This document shows, one piece after another, positions 20,431 through 29,575 of a DNA stretch of 41,279 nt. The stretch comes from a virus, in IMG/VR virus record IMGVR_UViG_3300025769_000269, positions 1-41,279 of that record. The stretch is one strand, 5' to 3'. Under the pieces are notes generated by a model. It had not been told where the DNA came from. It saw only the letters and a list, made by a program, of their open reading frames with translations, and did no database searches. Numbering within the stretch: the stretch's first letter is position 1; each line of letters starts with the position of its first letter. Made by a program: the position numbers and the translations under genes.

Positions 20431-23400
20431 TTATCCTAAACTCATAATCCCTTGGCCACGGCTTGCTATTGCACCACCTATTTCATCGCGTGGGAATAGA
20501 GAGGAATAGTCCGTGGTTGATTGTGCTGGCGCAGGAGGCACACTCGCTAACGGTATTTTAGGCAACCCTATATTAGCACTCGCTACAGGAGGCGCAGGAG
20601 CGGTTACAGGAGGCGTAACAGGCGCACTCGCTACATTGGTAGTAGCCTCTGTTTCTAGAGCTGAGGTATCCCCCATAGCAGGAGCCATTTGGGTGCGTAA
20701 TGTTTCTTCCTCCAGGGTTTCACTTTGGTCTACAAAACCCTTACGCATAGTGTCTAGTACGACGCCGTACACGGAATCTTTTTTAAATTTAAAGGCGTTT
20801 GGACCATGGGCTCTTTTCATTTGTCCAACCGAAGGTGGCGACGCTAAGAACTTAGCCATGAGATTTTGTTGCAAAACCATTTTCATTGCTCCGAGTTCAA
20901 GACCTTGCAATCCGGCAACAGTAGAAGCAGATTGCAAACTTGAACCCAAATCATCAAGTTTGTTTGTGTACATGACATAAGTACGGATGTCAGCCAACTC
21001 TTGCATATACTCTGGGTGCTCGGCGTTTCTAAAAAGAGGCTCGAGGCCAGAATACTCACCATCAAATTTCAAAAGTTTATCTATTTCAGTAGAAAGAACC
21101 TTGGGGTCAACAACATCTGTGCCTAAATCGGTATTATAAGAACTTGCTTTTTTAAGGATGCTATCAAAAATAGATGCTCGCATATTAAGCGCACGGTTGC
21201 TCAAAAACCCACCGCCCTCTGCAATAAACTTAGCAACTTCATTATCTGTCATATTTTTTATAAGCGTGATAGCCCGAGCACCGTTTGACATATCTCTAGA
21301 CAAGGCTGTTTGCACAGCATCTGATTGTATCCAAGCCGCCCGTTGTGCAATATCATCTATAGCCGCCCTATCTGCCGCGTTAGGGACAAGTTTTAAATAT
21401 AACTCAGGGTCGTTTTCTTTCATTGTACGAATACGCTGAGCAATCAAATCAGGTTTAGCGGCAAGGTCTTGAAAAAACCCGTTTTGCACATCACGAATAA
21501 GTTGATTAGCGGCATCACGCCCTGCTGGGGTTTTAGAGGCACTGATTAACCAGTTGCTCATAACATTCCAATCAGAAGAGTTAAACTCACCAGACCAGAA
21601 TTTTTTACCAAGTTCAGCGGGATTTACCTGTGTGTTTCTTGCAAAAAAAGTATGGAGCTTACTAGCGTTTTTTACATCGGAAGCAAGTTTAGAGAGCGCA
21701 GTAGCTTCTTCCCATGCTTCTTTCCATGCAGTATTGCCCCCTCTGGGGTTTTGCATAACTTCATCTATAGACTTTAATAGCTTCACAGCATTTTGGTTAG
21801 TTTGACCACCACCAAACGCAATATCAGCAACTTCATTACGCATGGCTTGAAGTTGTTTGAGAGCATTGAAACTATAGTCTTTGCCTTTATCGTTTACAGC
21901 AAGGGTAGTAACTTCCTGATTCCAAACATTTTCAAACTTATCAGCAATATTCAGCAACCTTTGGTCTACTGACTCAATCGTTTCAGTTAGTTCTTTAGCA
22001 GGAGTTGTGACAGTGCGGGTAACAGGCTTACCATCCGGACCTAACACACCTGTTTCTATAACTTCTGTCTTTGCTTCGGTTGTGCCAGCACGAGTTTGTG
22101 TGCCAACCCGAAGATCTTGTGCTACCTCTTTTACAGGGGCTAAATCAAAAACAACAGGAGGCATATCTTTGCTTCCTCCTGCAATTTCAAAAGCTCGAAG
22201 GTATGCTTCGTCAGTTACTTCCCGAAGACTTTTGTCTAACTGGCCTGTAAGCATACGGATGTCTTCTTGCGTTTTCTGTAGCGTTTTGACGTCAACATCC
22301 GCGCCTTGAGCACGAAGTTTATACATATCATCAAGTTCCACACTAAGCCTACGGGCAGACAAATCTAAATACTGGCGTAACTCTGCCGCAGTAAACCCTT
22401 GCATTCCGTCTGGTCTTAAAGATTTTTCATGAAGCATATCCCACAGTTTTGCTTGTTGATTGTTGAAAACCTGTTGAGGAGTTTTAGATACCCCCGCTAC
22501 CTGACCTTGGATACGCTGGATAATGGGGCTGTCAGTTAACTGGGAAACCGTGAGTAGTGGTAAGCCCAACCGTTCTGCGGCTTCCTGACCAGCAATAGCT
22601 CCTGGAGCAGTTTTACCAGCAAGAATGGCACTTGGACCTTCGGAAGTAAACATTGCCCTAAACCGATTACCAAGAATAGGCGAAACTTTAAAAATTGCGG
22701 CTTCCAAACTACCTATTATTGCGGCATCTTTCCAAACAGAAATATCACCCGCCATATCCCCAAACGACCTTCCTGTTTCGTTTACCGCCCATTGTTCTAA
22801 AAAATTAGCCCCTGTCGTTGCGCTAAGAACTCCGAGTGTACCAAGTAGGCTAGGTGGGAAAAGAATACTAGAGACTACTGCCGTTGCATTCGTGGGTGTA
22901 AGAATATTAGCTTCTACCTCTAACGCATCGGCTAAAAATTCATACCCTGCTCCTGGGGCTTCTGGGTTAAATGTAGGGTCAGCACGATACAACGCACCGT
23001 TTGGTACAACACTATAAAGTTCTACTGTTTCGCCACCACCCACATCTATCCGTAGATAACGGCCTTCGGGGTAATGCTTTTTGAAATAACCCATACGGTC
23101 TTCAAATTTACCACGGCGAGCTAAACCTTCGCGCACACCCAATTTTATTGGACCAACAGTATCTGCCCCTTGATAACCTTTGCCGCCATATTGATCAATA
23201 ATCAAGTTTTCAATACGCTGACGGTTAAGGCTTTCTAACTCAATATTGCTTTTGAAAGGCTCTTCCGTAAGCAGTTGACCTTTCCCAACATCAGGTTCAA
23301 CAGTAAGGGGTTTGAAATCATCGGGGCGAGTGCCTACATCCATAGCCCCTGTAACATCTTCCATAAACTGTGACTCTATAGCGGCACGGTTCACAGTTTC

Positions 23401-23601
23401 AACTGTTTCAGGGTCTAACTGTCGGGTAGGTACATCTTCAGTAGTGTATGGTGTTATCCTTGCCCCTTTAGGCGTGAAGAACACTTCTGGCAAAGCATCT
23501 ACGGTTAGCGCATCATCAGGAAGAGTCATAAACTCAGGGGTTACATCAACTTGCTCATCAGTAACCGTATCAACTACAAGAAGGTCGTCTGGTCTAGCCA
23601 T
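20431..23601 (-). CDS. Large internal virion / DNA-ejection protein
   Basis: A 1056-residue protein, one of the longest in the window, placed between another internal-type protein and lysozyme as in podovirus virion operons. It has a central amphipathic-hydrophobic region at about 240-310 (AVVSSILFPPSLLGTLGVLS, then AAIIGSLEAAIFKV), long helical stretches and a Pro/Ala-rich tail (VTPPVTAPAPPVASA). No lytic transglycosylase motif is seen. By position and size it resembles gp16-type ejection proteins of T7-like phages that form the channel across the cell envelope; sequence similarity is not shown. The ATG directly abuts the upstream stop. Confidence 0.65.
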   Translation of the reverse strand: MARPDDLLVVDTVTDEQVDVTPEFMTLPDDALTVDALPEVFFTPKGARITPYTTEDVPTRQLDPETVETVNRAAIESQFMEDVTGAMDVGTRPDDFKPLTVEPDVGKGQLLTEEPFKSNIELESLNRQRIENLIIDQYGGKGYQGADTVGPIKLGVREGLARRGKFEDRMGYFKKHYPEGRYLRIDVGGGETVELYSVVPNGALYRADPTFNPEAPGAGYEFLADALEVEANILTPTNATAVVSSILFPPSLLGTLGVLSATTGANFLEQWAVNETGRSFGDMAGDISVWKDAAIIGSLEAAIFKVSPILGNRFRAMFTSEGPSAILAGKTAPGAIAGQEAAERLGLPLLTVSQLTDSPIIQRIQGQVAGVSKTPQQVFNNQQAKLWDMLHEKSLRPDGMQGFTAAELRQYLDLSARRLSVELDDMYKLRAQGADVDVKTLQKTQEDIRMLTGQLDKSLREVTDEAYLRAFEIAGGSKDMPPVVFDLAPVKEVAQDLRVGTQTRAGTTEAKTEVIETGVLGPDGKPVTRTVTTPAKELTETIESVDQRLLNIADKFENVWNQEVTTLAVNDKGKDYSFNALKQLQAMRNEVADIAFGGGQTNQNAVKLLKSIDEVMQNPRGGNTAWKEAWEEATALSKLASDVKNASKLHTFFARNTQVNPAELGKKFWSGEFNSSDWNVMSNWLISASKTPAGRDAANQLIRDVQNGFFQDLAAKPDLIAQRIRTMKENDPELYLKLVPNAADRAAIDDIAQRAAWIQSDAVQTALSRDMSNGARAITLIKNMTDNEVAKFIAEGGGFLSNRALNMRASIFDSILKKASSYNTDLGTDVVDPKVLSTEIDKLLKFDGEYSGLEPLFRNAEHPEYMQELADIRTYVMYTNKLDDLGSSLQSASTVAGLQGLELGAMKMVLQQNLMAKFLASPPSVGQMKRAHGPNAFKFKKDSVYGVVLDTMRKGFVDQSETLEEETLRTQMAPAMGDTSALETEATTNVASAPVTPPVTAPAPPVASANIGLPKIPLASVPPAPAQSTTDYSSLFPRDEIGGAIASRGQGIMSLG

Positions 23602-25971
23602 TTATTGCTCCCCAAATCGGAAACCTGAATAGATTCCCCAAAGTCTATCCATATCGGCATCAGTTGGATTAGTGGCAATAACCTTACCATCTTTATCTCT
23701 TAATACTCCAAGTTGGACTAAACCACCGACATTTGCTTTAAATTTTTCTTTGGTATCGAACTCACTAATGAACCTAGCAAGAGTATCTTGATCCTGAGTC
23801 AGTCGCACCGTTTGTGTTTCACGCTCAGTCCCCTCACCTACAGTACGCTGGGCGGTAATCTCACCGCCTATTGTTGTTTTGGGAAGGTTTGCTATAATCT
23901 CAGAATCCACAACAGGGTTTTCTGAAAGCCAGTTTGATCTTGCTTGGTTAAGTGCGATGTATTTATCTTCAGCATTCGGATATTTTTGGCTATTCGTTTG
24001 CATCCAATCAGTTACAAACTGTTGCTCTTTGATAGCACGGTCAGCGGCGGCATTGTAAATTTGCGACAATACTTGCAAGCCTTCAGGTGTGGTGTAAAGG
24101 CTCGGACCTGCTTTTTGAACCATCTGCAATTCTTCAACATTGAGGTTTCCAGGAATAAACTGGGACATCCTCAATGCAAACTGGTTACTGGCTCGTTCAG
24201 CAAGTTCACCCTGCACAGGATCGCCACCCATAATAACAGCATAGTTTTCGGGCGACATACCCTCTTTAATGAAAGTATCCAATCCTGGGATTGCTTTAAC
24301 AAACTTCTGGATACGCAACCGAGTACCAGCCAGAGCACCTGTTTCAAACCCTTCGGAAGCCTGTGCCGCTTGGTTAGCAAAATTCTTAAGATCTTGCGTT
24401 GATGCAACATTGGCATTGATAGCGGCAATATCCTCACCCAGCATTTTTGCAAATACATCATCAATAGATTTGCGTGGGTTGTATTGCAAATTAGGTGTCG
24501 TGTTAGCTGTAATGTAACCTTCCAAAGCATTAGCTTCAAACTTATCAGCCGCCGCCTGTTTTTCTTCTTCTGTACCCTCTGTTTGAGCATACACTTTATC
24601 TTTACCCGCTTGGAGCAACCGCTCAAACTCTGTACCCTGTGGAGAAGGAGTAAGTTTGCCAGACAAAAAGGTAAGTTCTTGCTTGGCTTTTGCTATAGCA
24701 TCTGTGGTAGAAGCAGGGTTATCGACAATGGCTTTTTGATCATTAAAGCGTTCAATAAGTTGAACAAACTCAGGGGCTTCCGGACCCTGACCAGCTTGCA
24801 GGACAGAACTTGTGCCATCCGCTGGGTTATAGGTATAGAACCCAAACTCGGCATTACCATAGATTTGTTTATCCGGACCTGCACCCGCTTTAGCAGTAAC
24901 AACAGAATTATTTTCATCCAAGTAAAAGAACCCTGATTCTGCATTACCAAAGATATCGGGTTTACGCCCTAAACCTTCTTGCAAGGTAGTTGTTGTGCCA
25001 TCATCATTAAGCAGATAATACCCTAGGGTAGCATCACCAAACGGGGTTTGTTTACGACCCAAACCCTGTTTCAAAGTGATGATGTTGTTAGGATTGCGTG
25101 GGTCTACTGCATACTGCCCAAGTGCATCACTGCCAAAAATCTTAAGGTCAGGTGTTTTAAGTGCTTCAGTAGCAAAAGTCTTAAGCAGATCTGTTTGAGC
25201 TTCTTGTGAAGTCGCTTGGCTTTTACTTGCCGCTTCAGCCGCTTTAAGTTTGATAGCTTGCTCCTGCTTACCTTTAGCCTGAGCCATTTGCAAAATAGGG
25301 TCAGCAACAGCAGAAATGGTTTGTGGAGCAAGGATACTGCTCAGTAGCCCACCTTCCGGCGCATTTGCGACAGCCGCCGCTAACTGCAAACCCGAAATAT
25401 AAGGGGCATACTCATACCCTGTTTGATCACTTCCCAATAAATCTTGGTACTGTTTCAAATAAGTTTCATAACTGGTTGGCTTAGGAACCATACCCATAAT
25501 CTGCTTATAAGCATCAATATTAAACCCAGCAGGAACAGTTTCACCTTCTGAAGGAGATCCTTCTTGGCGCATTACGGGTTGTTCACCCATAGCCATGCGA
25601 GCCATAGCCTCTTGCTGACGAGGAGCTTGCATCATACCCATATTGATGCCGCCCTCTGGAGCTTCATTTTCAGCCATTTCCAAAATGCTGAAAGTAGGCT
25701 GAAGCAAAGTCAACACAGAATCAGGGGTTTTATTTGCATCTTTACGACCCACATACCCTGCAAGTTCAGTACGGCGTTCATCTATTGATGCTTCATCCCC
25801 ACGGAGAGCATCCATAACACCAGCATAATCTTCAGCATTATCAATCTTTGTTCCTACTTCTTCCATAGCTTCAGCAGTATCAGCCAAACCTGAAGTGATA
25901 CCTGAACCCTCAGCTTGCATAGGCTGTGGCCGTTGACCTTGAAACATTGCTCGTTGTAGGACATTATCCAT
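23602..25971 (-). CDS. Internal virion protein with four ~30-residue tandem repeats
   Basis: A 789-residue protein started at ATG 25971 (GGGTGAT ahead); the longer frame needs a TTG. The N-terminus MDNVLQRAMFQGQRPQ is typical of a marine phage virion family. Residues about 277-402 hold four imperfect repeats of about 30 residues, each with an I/F-F/Y-G-x-A-x-x-G-F/Y-Y start, a D-G-T turn and an L-Q-x-G-x-G end (for example FGNAESGFFYLDENNS and YGNAEFGFYTYNPADG). The C-terminal half is helical. Expected to be packaged in the head or to form the ejection apparatus. Function inferred from position. Confidence 0.65.
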   Translation of the reverse strand: MDNVLQRAMFQGQRPQPMQAEGSGITSGLADTAEAMEEVGTKIDNAEDYAGVMDALRGDEASIDERRTELAGYVGRKDANKTPDSVLTLLQPTFSILEMAENEAPEGGINMGMMQAPRQQEAMARMAMGEQPVMRQEGSPSEGETVPAGFNIDAYKQIMGMVPKPTSYETYLKQYQDLLGSDQTGYEYAPYISGLQLAAAVANAPEGGLLSSILAPQTISAVADPILQMAQAKGKQEQAIKLKAAEAASKSQATSQEAQTDLLKTFATEALKTPDLKIFGSDALGQYAVDPRNPNNIITLKQGLGRKQTPFGDATLGYYLLNDDGTTTTLQEGLGRKPDIFGNAESGFFYLDENNSVVTAKAGAGPDKQIYGNAEFGFYTYNPADGTSSVLQAGQGPEAPEFVQLIERFNDQKAIVDNPASTTDAIAKAKQELTFLSGKLTPSPQGTEFERLLQAGKDKVYAQTEGTEEEKQAAADKFEANALEGYITANTTPNLQYNPRKSIDDVFAKMLGEDIAAINANVASTQDLKNFANQAAQASEGFETGALAGTRLRIQKFVKAIPGLDTFIKEGMSPENYAVIMGGDPVQGELAERASNQFALRMSQFIPGNLNVEELQMVQKAGPSLYTTPEGLQVLSQIYNAAADRAIKEQQFVTDWMQTNSQKYPNAEDKYIALNQARSNWLSENPVVDSEIIANLPKTTIGGEITAQRTVGEGTERETQTVRLTQDQDTLARFISEFDTKEKFKANVGGLVQLGVLRDKDGKVIATNPTDADMDRLWGIYSGFRFGEQ

Positions 25972-25975
25972 ATTA

Positions 25976-26938
25976 TCACCCAAATGCTTTATTAGCCGCG
26001 CCGTACAAACTCAACCCGCCGATACCCGCGCCAAGTAATTGGTTAAGGAATCCTGGTTGAGGAGCAGAGGCTGTGCTGATAGTTTGCTGTGTAGAAGGCG
26101 CACCACGCAGTATATCGCTGTAAAAGCCAAGCCGCTGATACGGTTCATAAATAGTTTGCAAGTCTGTTGCTCTTTGTGCTTCAGCCTGTTGTTGCAAGAC
26201 CTGACGCTCTTGTTCACCGAGCTGTGCCAACTGACCAATTTCAGATTGGGCTATTTTACTGCCAAGTTCACTCAGGCTTGCTTGACCAAGACCAAGTTGA
26301 CCAATACCCTGTGCTAACCCTGCTTGAACACCGCCCAACTGACCAATGCCTTGTGCCGCCTGAAGAGAACGCCCTAATTCTTGCTGAGCCGCTTGTTGTG
26401 CTTGCAAGAAGTTTTGTGCTTGGCTCTGCGCCAGAGCCTGAGCACGATTGCGCTGGTTTTCTGCCTGTAGAACTGCCGCCCGACTCCCGCCAAAAGCACT
26501 TGGTCCACCAGCTTGGCCTACTGCTTGGGCTTTTGCTTGAATATCTTGAATATCAAAACTACGGTTAATTTCATCTTGTATAGCTTGTTGAAATGGATTC
26601 ATATACGCATCCATTTGTGCTTGTGTCGGCGCACCCGTTCCTGCCCCGTATGTACCAGCCGCTTGCCCAATAAGACCTAAACCAGCCTGATACGCTGGCA
26701 ATGCCGCACCCATTGTTGTTGCACCAGATGTAAGATAGGGTTGATATGCGCCTAATCCCATTCGTGCCGCCCCAAGAGCGTCTTGTCCGGCTCCCGTCAT
26801 ACCTTCTGCAGTGACAGAAGGAAGCCCACCAGTAGCGGGAGCACTGGTAAGAGCTTTAGCTTGTTCCATTAAGCCTATTTTATAGGCTTCAATTTCGGGG
26901 GCTTCGCGTTGGATTACTTCTTGGGTTTCAGTAGCCAT
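25976..26938 (-). CDS. Ala/Gln-rich internal virion protein
   Basis: A 320-residue protein with long helices rich in Ala, Gln and Gly. A central region repeats GIGQLGGVQAGLAQGIGQLG, and the segment near 160 has QAGGPSAFGGSRAAVLQAEN. The C-terminus is Gly-rich (LLGAGIGGLSLYGAA). This matches a family seen in marine podoviruses near internal core proteins. TAATG joins it to the upstream gene. Probably an ejected core or scaffold-like virion protein; no enzyme motif. Confidence 0.65.
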   Translation of the reverse strand: MATETQEVIQREAPEIEAYKIGLMEQAKALTSAPATGGLPSVTAEGMTGAGQDALGAARMGLGAYQPYLTSGATTMGAALPAYQAGLGLIGQAAGTYGAGTGAPTQAQMDAYMNPFQQAIQDEINRSFDIQDIQAKAQAVGQAGGPSAFGGSRAAVLQAENQRNRAQALAQSQAQNFLQAQQAAQQELGRSLQAAQGIGQLGGVQAGLAQGIGQLGLGQASLSELGSKIAQSEIGQLAQLGEQERQVLQQQAEAQRATDLQTIYEPYQRLGFYSDILRGAPSTQQTISTASAPQPGFLNQLLGAGIGGLSLYGAANKAFG

Positions 26939-28305
26939 TATGCTCTCCCCTCTAACTGTTTCATCATGGCGTACATTTTCTTAGCACCTTCCTGGCGATC
27001 GCCACCACCAGCACCACGGACAGCACGGGCATTCATTACAAACTCACCATCACTAAGCATGGCTGGGATAGAATCACTGGTCGGTGTTCCAGGACCAACG
27101 ATTTCACCACCACCAGCCGCCGTTACAGGAGGCATGAAGGTTGGGTCTTGATAGTATGGGTTATTGCCATAGAACCCTGCACCAAATCCGTATAAACCAG
27201 GATTTTGTTCATATAACTGCATTCCAGTTATATCATCAATCCCATCCCCATCTTCATCAACGGGAGGAGGAGGCATTAGAGCGGCAACACCTAATCCAGT
27301 AGCCGCTAATGGACCGTACTTAGCAAATACCCCAGGAGCGTCCGCACTTATCGCTTTTTGCATAGTTGAATCAACCATTTTTTGCGACAATTCTTTAGAT
27401 ATTTGCCCAGATGCTTCCATTGCTTTTATTTGTTCAATCTTTGGACCAGCTTGAACCATCGGGTCTAAACTTGTACGACTGGGGCTAAGGTACTTTTCAA
27501 GGAAAGACTCACCACTGGTTGTGACCTGTCCCGTAGTTGGATCCATCACGGCAACATTAGGGTCGGGATCGTACAATGTTTTTTCAAAAATGTTTTGCTG
27601 AGCCGCTACTTCAGGAGTAACCCCTGCTTGTGCTTGCAATGTCGCTAATTGTTGCTGACCAGCTTGGCTAAATGGATTTACAGGCGTCATTGCTTGACCA
27701 GCACCAAATGTTCCTAGCCCCGCAGAAGGTGCGGCACGGCTACCAAAGAAAGCACCACTGCCAAAGCCTTCACTACCACCAAAAGCAACATTGCCGAGGC
27801 CAGCTAATCCACCTGTAATAACTGCATTCTTCAGTGCATCTTTTGGACTTTGACCAGCAATCAAACCACCAGCTAAACTACCCAAACCCGAAGCAAAAGC
27901 GATAGGCATAGCTGGCAAAAGGAAAGGCGCGGCGATAGGCAATACAATCGGCGCAATCTTTTTAACAATTTTTTTAACGCTTTTGAACAGTTTCTTAAGG
28001 AAAAACTCAGGCTGACCAGTAGCGGGGTTAATACTGTTTAATTCATTACCAACGATATAACGCTCAGGATCTAACCCCATATCTTCCATTTGCTTAAACA
28101 GCATTTTTTTCATACGGGGGTTAGCATCAAGGACTTCTACAGGAATAACTGTTTCGCCCTCAGCGGCGTGTACAATATATGTATCACCCTCACGCCCAAA
28201 ATCAGCAAGCATATCAGCCGCTCGACGCACAGACCCAAGGCCACCTGTCGGCACAAGTGGCGTATTTTGTACTTCAAATGGGAGCGTTACTATACCTTGC
28301 ATCAT
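26938..28305 (-). CDS. Virion structural protein with Ca-binding-like loop
   Basis: A 455-residue protein heading a late sub-operon, with GAGG just before ATG 28305. The N-terminal GDTYIVHAAEGETVIPVEVL and the C-terminal GEIVGPGTPTSDSIPAMLSD plus GEFVMNARAVRGAGGGDRQE regions are widespread in marine phage virion proteins. Between them are an Ala/Gly-rich hydrophobic part (KIAPIVLPIAAPFLLPA) and a DEDGDGIDDITG loop that looks like a dockerin or EF-hand type calcium site. Likely part of tail or internal core; exact role unknown. Confidence 0.65.
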   Translation of the reverse strand: MMQGIVTLPFEVQNTPLVPTGGLGSVRRAADMLADFGREGDTYIVHAAEGETVIPVEVLDANPRMKKMLFKQMEDMGLDPERYIVGNELNSINPATGQPEFFLKKLFKSVKKIVKKIAPIVLPIAAPFLLPAMPIAFASGLGSLAGGLIAGQSPKDALKNAVITGGLAGLGNVAFGGSEGFGSGAFFGSRAAPSAGLGTFGAGQAMTPVNPFSQAGQQQLATLQAQAGVTPEVAAQQNIFEKTLYDPDPNVAVMDPTTGQVTTSGESFLEKYLSPSRTSLDPMVQAGPKIEQIKAMEASGQISKELSQKMVDSTMQKAISADAPGVFAKYGPLAATGLGVAALMPPPPVDEDGDGIDDITGMQLYEQNPGLYGFGAGFYGNNPYYQDPTFMPPVTAAGGGEIVGPGTPTSDSIPAMLSDGEFVMNARAVRGAGGGDRQEGAKKMYAMMKQLEGRA

Positions 28306-28389
28306 AAAACCTCATTATAATGTGATGCAGGGTAGCTATTCCTGTAATTTGCTGATCTTAGCATACCCTTATTAATCCTTTTTCGCAAC
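28306..28389 (-). promoter_or_regulatory. Probable late promoter ahead of the internal virion genes
   Basis: In an 84-base gap, the minus strand shows TTGCGA, a 17-base spacer and TATGCT, which matches a sigma70-type promoter at four of six bases in each box. Just downstream are the near-palindrome TGCTAAGATCAGCA and the perfect palindrome CATTATAATG (28313-28322), possible regulator sites. It is the only clear gap inside the late operon, so it may give extra transcription of the internal virion and lysis genes. Confidence 0.5.
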
Positions 28390-28617
28390 CTATGAACTTC
28401 CACCTGACATAGCTTCAGGCACAGTTACTTGGATAACCGTACTTCTTTTTTCTGTACCCAGCCATGTATTACCACAATCAGGGCAATTACCATCGGGGTA
28501 ACTTGCTATTTCGGCAGGGGTATCCACCTCATTAGGGCAACTCGCACAATGAACAATATCACGGCTTGTTGAAGGTTTCCATTTAGAGCCATCAGGCATT
28601 ACAAGGGTGTCGCTCAC
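28390..28617 (-). CDS. Small zinc-ribbon protein in the late operon (GTG start)
   Basis: A 75-residue protein starting at GTG 28617, which overlaps the upstream stop as GTGA. Two Cys pairs, HCASCPNEV at about 23-31 and NCPDCGNTW at about 44-52, form a zinc ribbon. The rest is hydrophilic. Small zinc ribbons are frequent in marine phage late operons; whether this one is a virion component or a regulator is unknown. Confidence 0.65.
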   Translation of the reverse strand: MSDTLVMPDGSKWKPSTSRDIVHCASCPNEVDTPAEIASYPDGNCPDCGNTWLGTEKRSTVIQVTVPEAMSGGSS

Positions 28618-29348
28618 TTTTTATCTCCTGCAACAAAGTTTTTTACTAATTTTTTGGGTCTGTGCCTATCTACAGACCGCATCAGTTTCCAAGTTAGCTT
28701 TGGTATAAAGGCATTTGATCTTGTCCTACCATGAGCTTTTATAAGCTCTTCTGACCTATGTATTTCTCGCAAATTAAAATTATCGTTTAGGTTTTCGCTA
28801 ATAAACCGCACATAAAAAAGAGGTTGTCCCTTTTTTATACTTACTGGCTTACGCTTATCTAACATTTCAAAAGAAAAATCTACAGGTCTTTGCCAGTTAT
28901 AAATGTCAAAAGTGCCGTTTATAACCCTCGTATTATCTACCCCACCATGTAAAAAAGGAGGGAAAAGTTCAATCCACACAGGAACATCTGCAACAAAAAG
29001 ATACTGGAAAGCTACTGTAAACAGCGGTAAGTCTTTTTCCGGGTCAAAATCTTCTGTCCGAAACAAAATAAAGTTGTCAAAAAACATTTGATTCTGATTA
29101 CATGAGACTCGGCCAAGTTTCTCGTCATACTCAATAACAAGGTCTACCGGAGACTTCACTGCCCAGAAATTTTTTATAAAAGACTTGTGCGCCGGACAGT
29201 CCATAAAATAACTGGAAGACCCTTCATAAAAAGAGCTTATTTTTTCGGGAGGATAAAAAACTCTGTCCACCCACTCAAGCTGACTGTTTTGAACAGTTAT
29301 ACCGTGAGGAAAAAAACACCACCCTATATCAGTCATTTTTCGGCTCAT
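28614..29348 (-). CDS. Uncharacterised phage protein with two beta-rich halves
   Basis: A 244-residue protein with conserved-looking blocks: SSFYEGSSSYFMDCPAHKSF, then IKNFWAVKSPVDL, PVWIELFPPFLHGGVD, VINGTFDIYNWQRPVDFSFE and KKGQPLFYVRF. I recall this pattern from other marine phage and host-like genes, without an assigned function. It does not look like a fibre or adaptor, despite lying among virion genes, so it could be an accessory or host-modifying protein. Overlaps both neighbours by 4 bases (ATGA and GTGA). Confidence 0.65.
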   Translation of the reverse strand: MSRKMTDIGWCFFPHGITVQNSQLEWVDRVFYPPEKISSFYEGSSSYFMDCPAHKSFIKNFWAVKSPVDLVIEYDEKLGRVSCNQNQMFFDNFILFRTEDFDPEKDLPLFTVAFQYLFVADVPVWIELFPPFLHGGVDNTRVINGTFDIYNWQRPVDFSFEMLDKRKPVSIKKGQPLFYVRFISENLNDNFNLREIHRSEELIKAHGRTRSNAFIPKLTWKLMRSVDRHRPKKLVKNFVAGDKK

Positions 29349-29575
29349 GTTACTATCTTTACTGTTCCAGAATCATTGTACAATGCACCTGTTTCTAACC
29401 CTGTTGCAGAGGTAGGTAAATCTGTCAGCGTTATTTTTGTGCCTCTTAACTCTCCTGGATTACGCTCTTGTTGGATAAAAATCTCTAATGCCCTGAGTAA
29501 ATCTTGCATATATGTGATGCTATATTCAACAGGTGCATCTGGTAATCTGGGTGGAGGTAATTGAGTAGAAGACAT
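29345..29575 (-). CDS. Small conserved virion-operon protein
   Basis: A 76-residue protein that starts with a Pro-rich stretch (STQLPPPRLPDAPVEYS), continues with a helix (YMQDLLRALEIFIQ) and ends in a short beta segment. It is joined to the preceding gene by a 1-base overlap TAATG and to the next by ATGA. Similar small proteins lie beside tail genes in marine phages. Probably a minor tail or fibre-associated protein. Confidence 0.6.
   Translation of the reverse strand: MSSTQLPPPRLPDAPVEYSITYMQDLLRALEIFIQQERNPGELRGTKITLTDLPTSATGLETGALYNDSGTVKIVT

Noticed and set aside
24171-24626. Long alternative minus-strand frame inside the 789-residue virion gene
   Set aside because: It has the low-complexity Leu/Arg composition of a shifted frame and no start signal; the main frame is continuous and conserved-looking.
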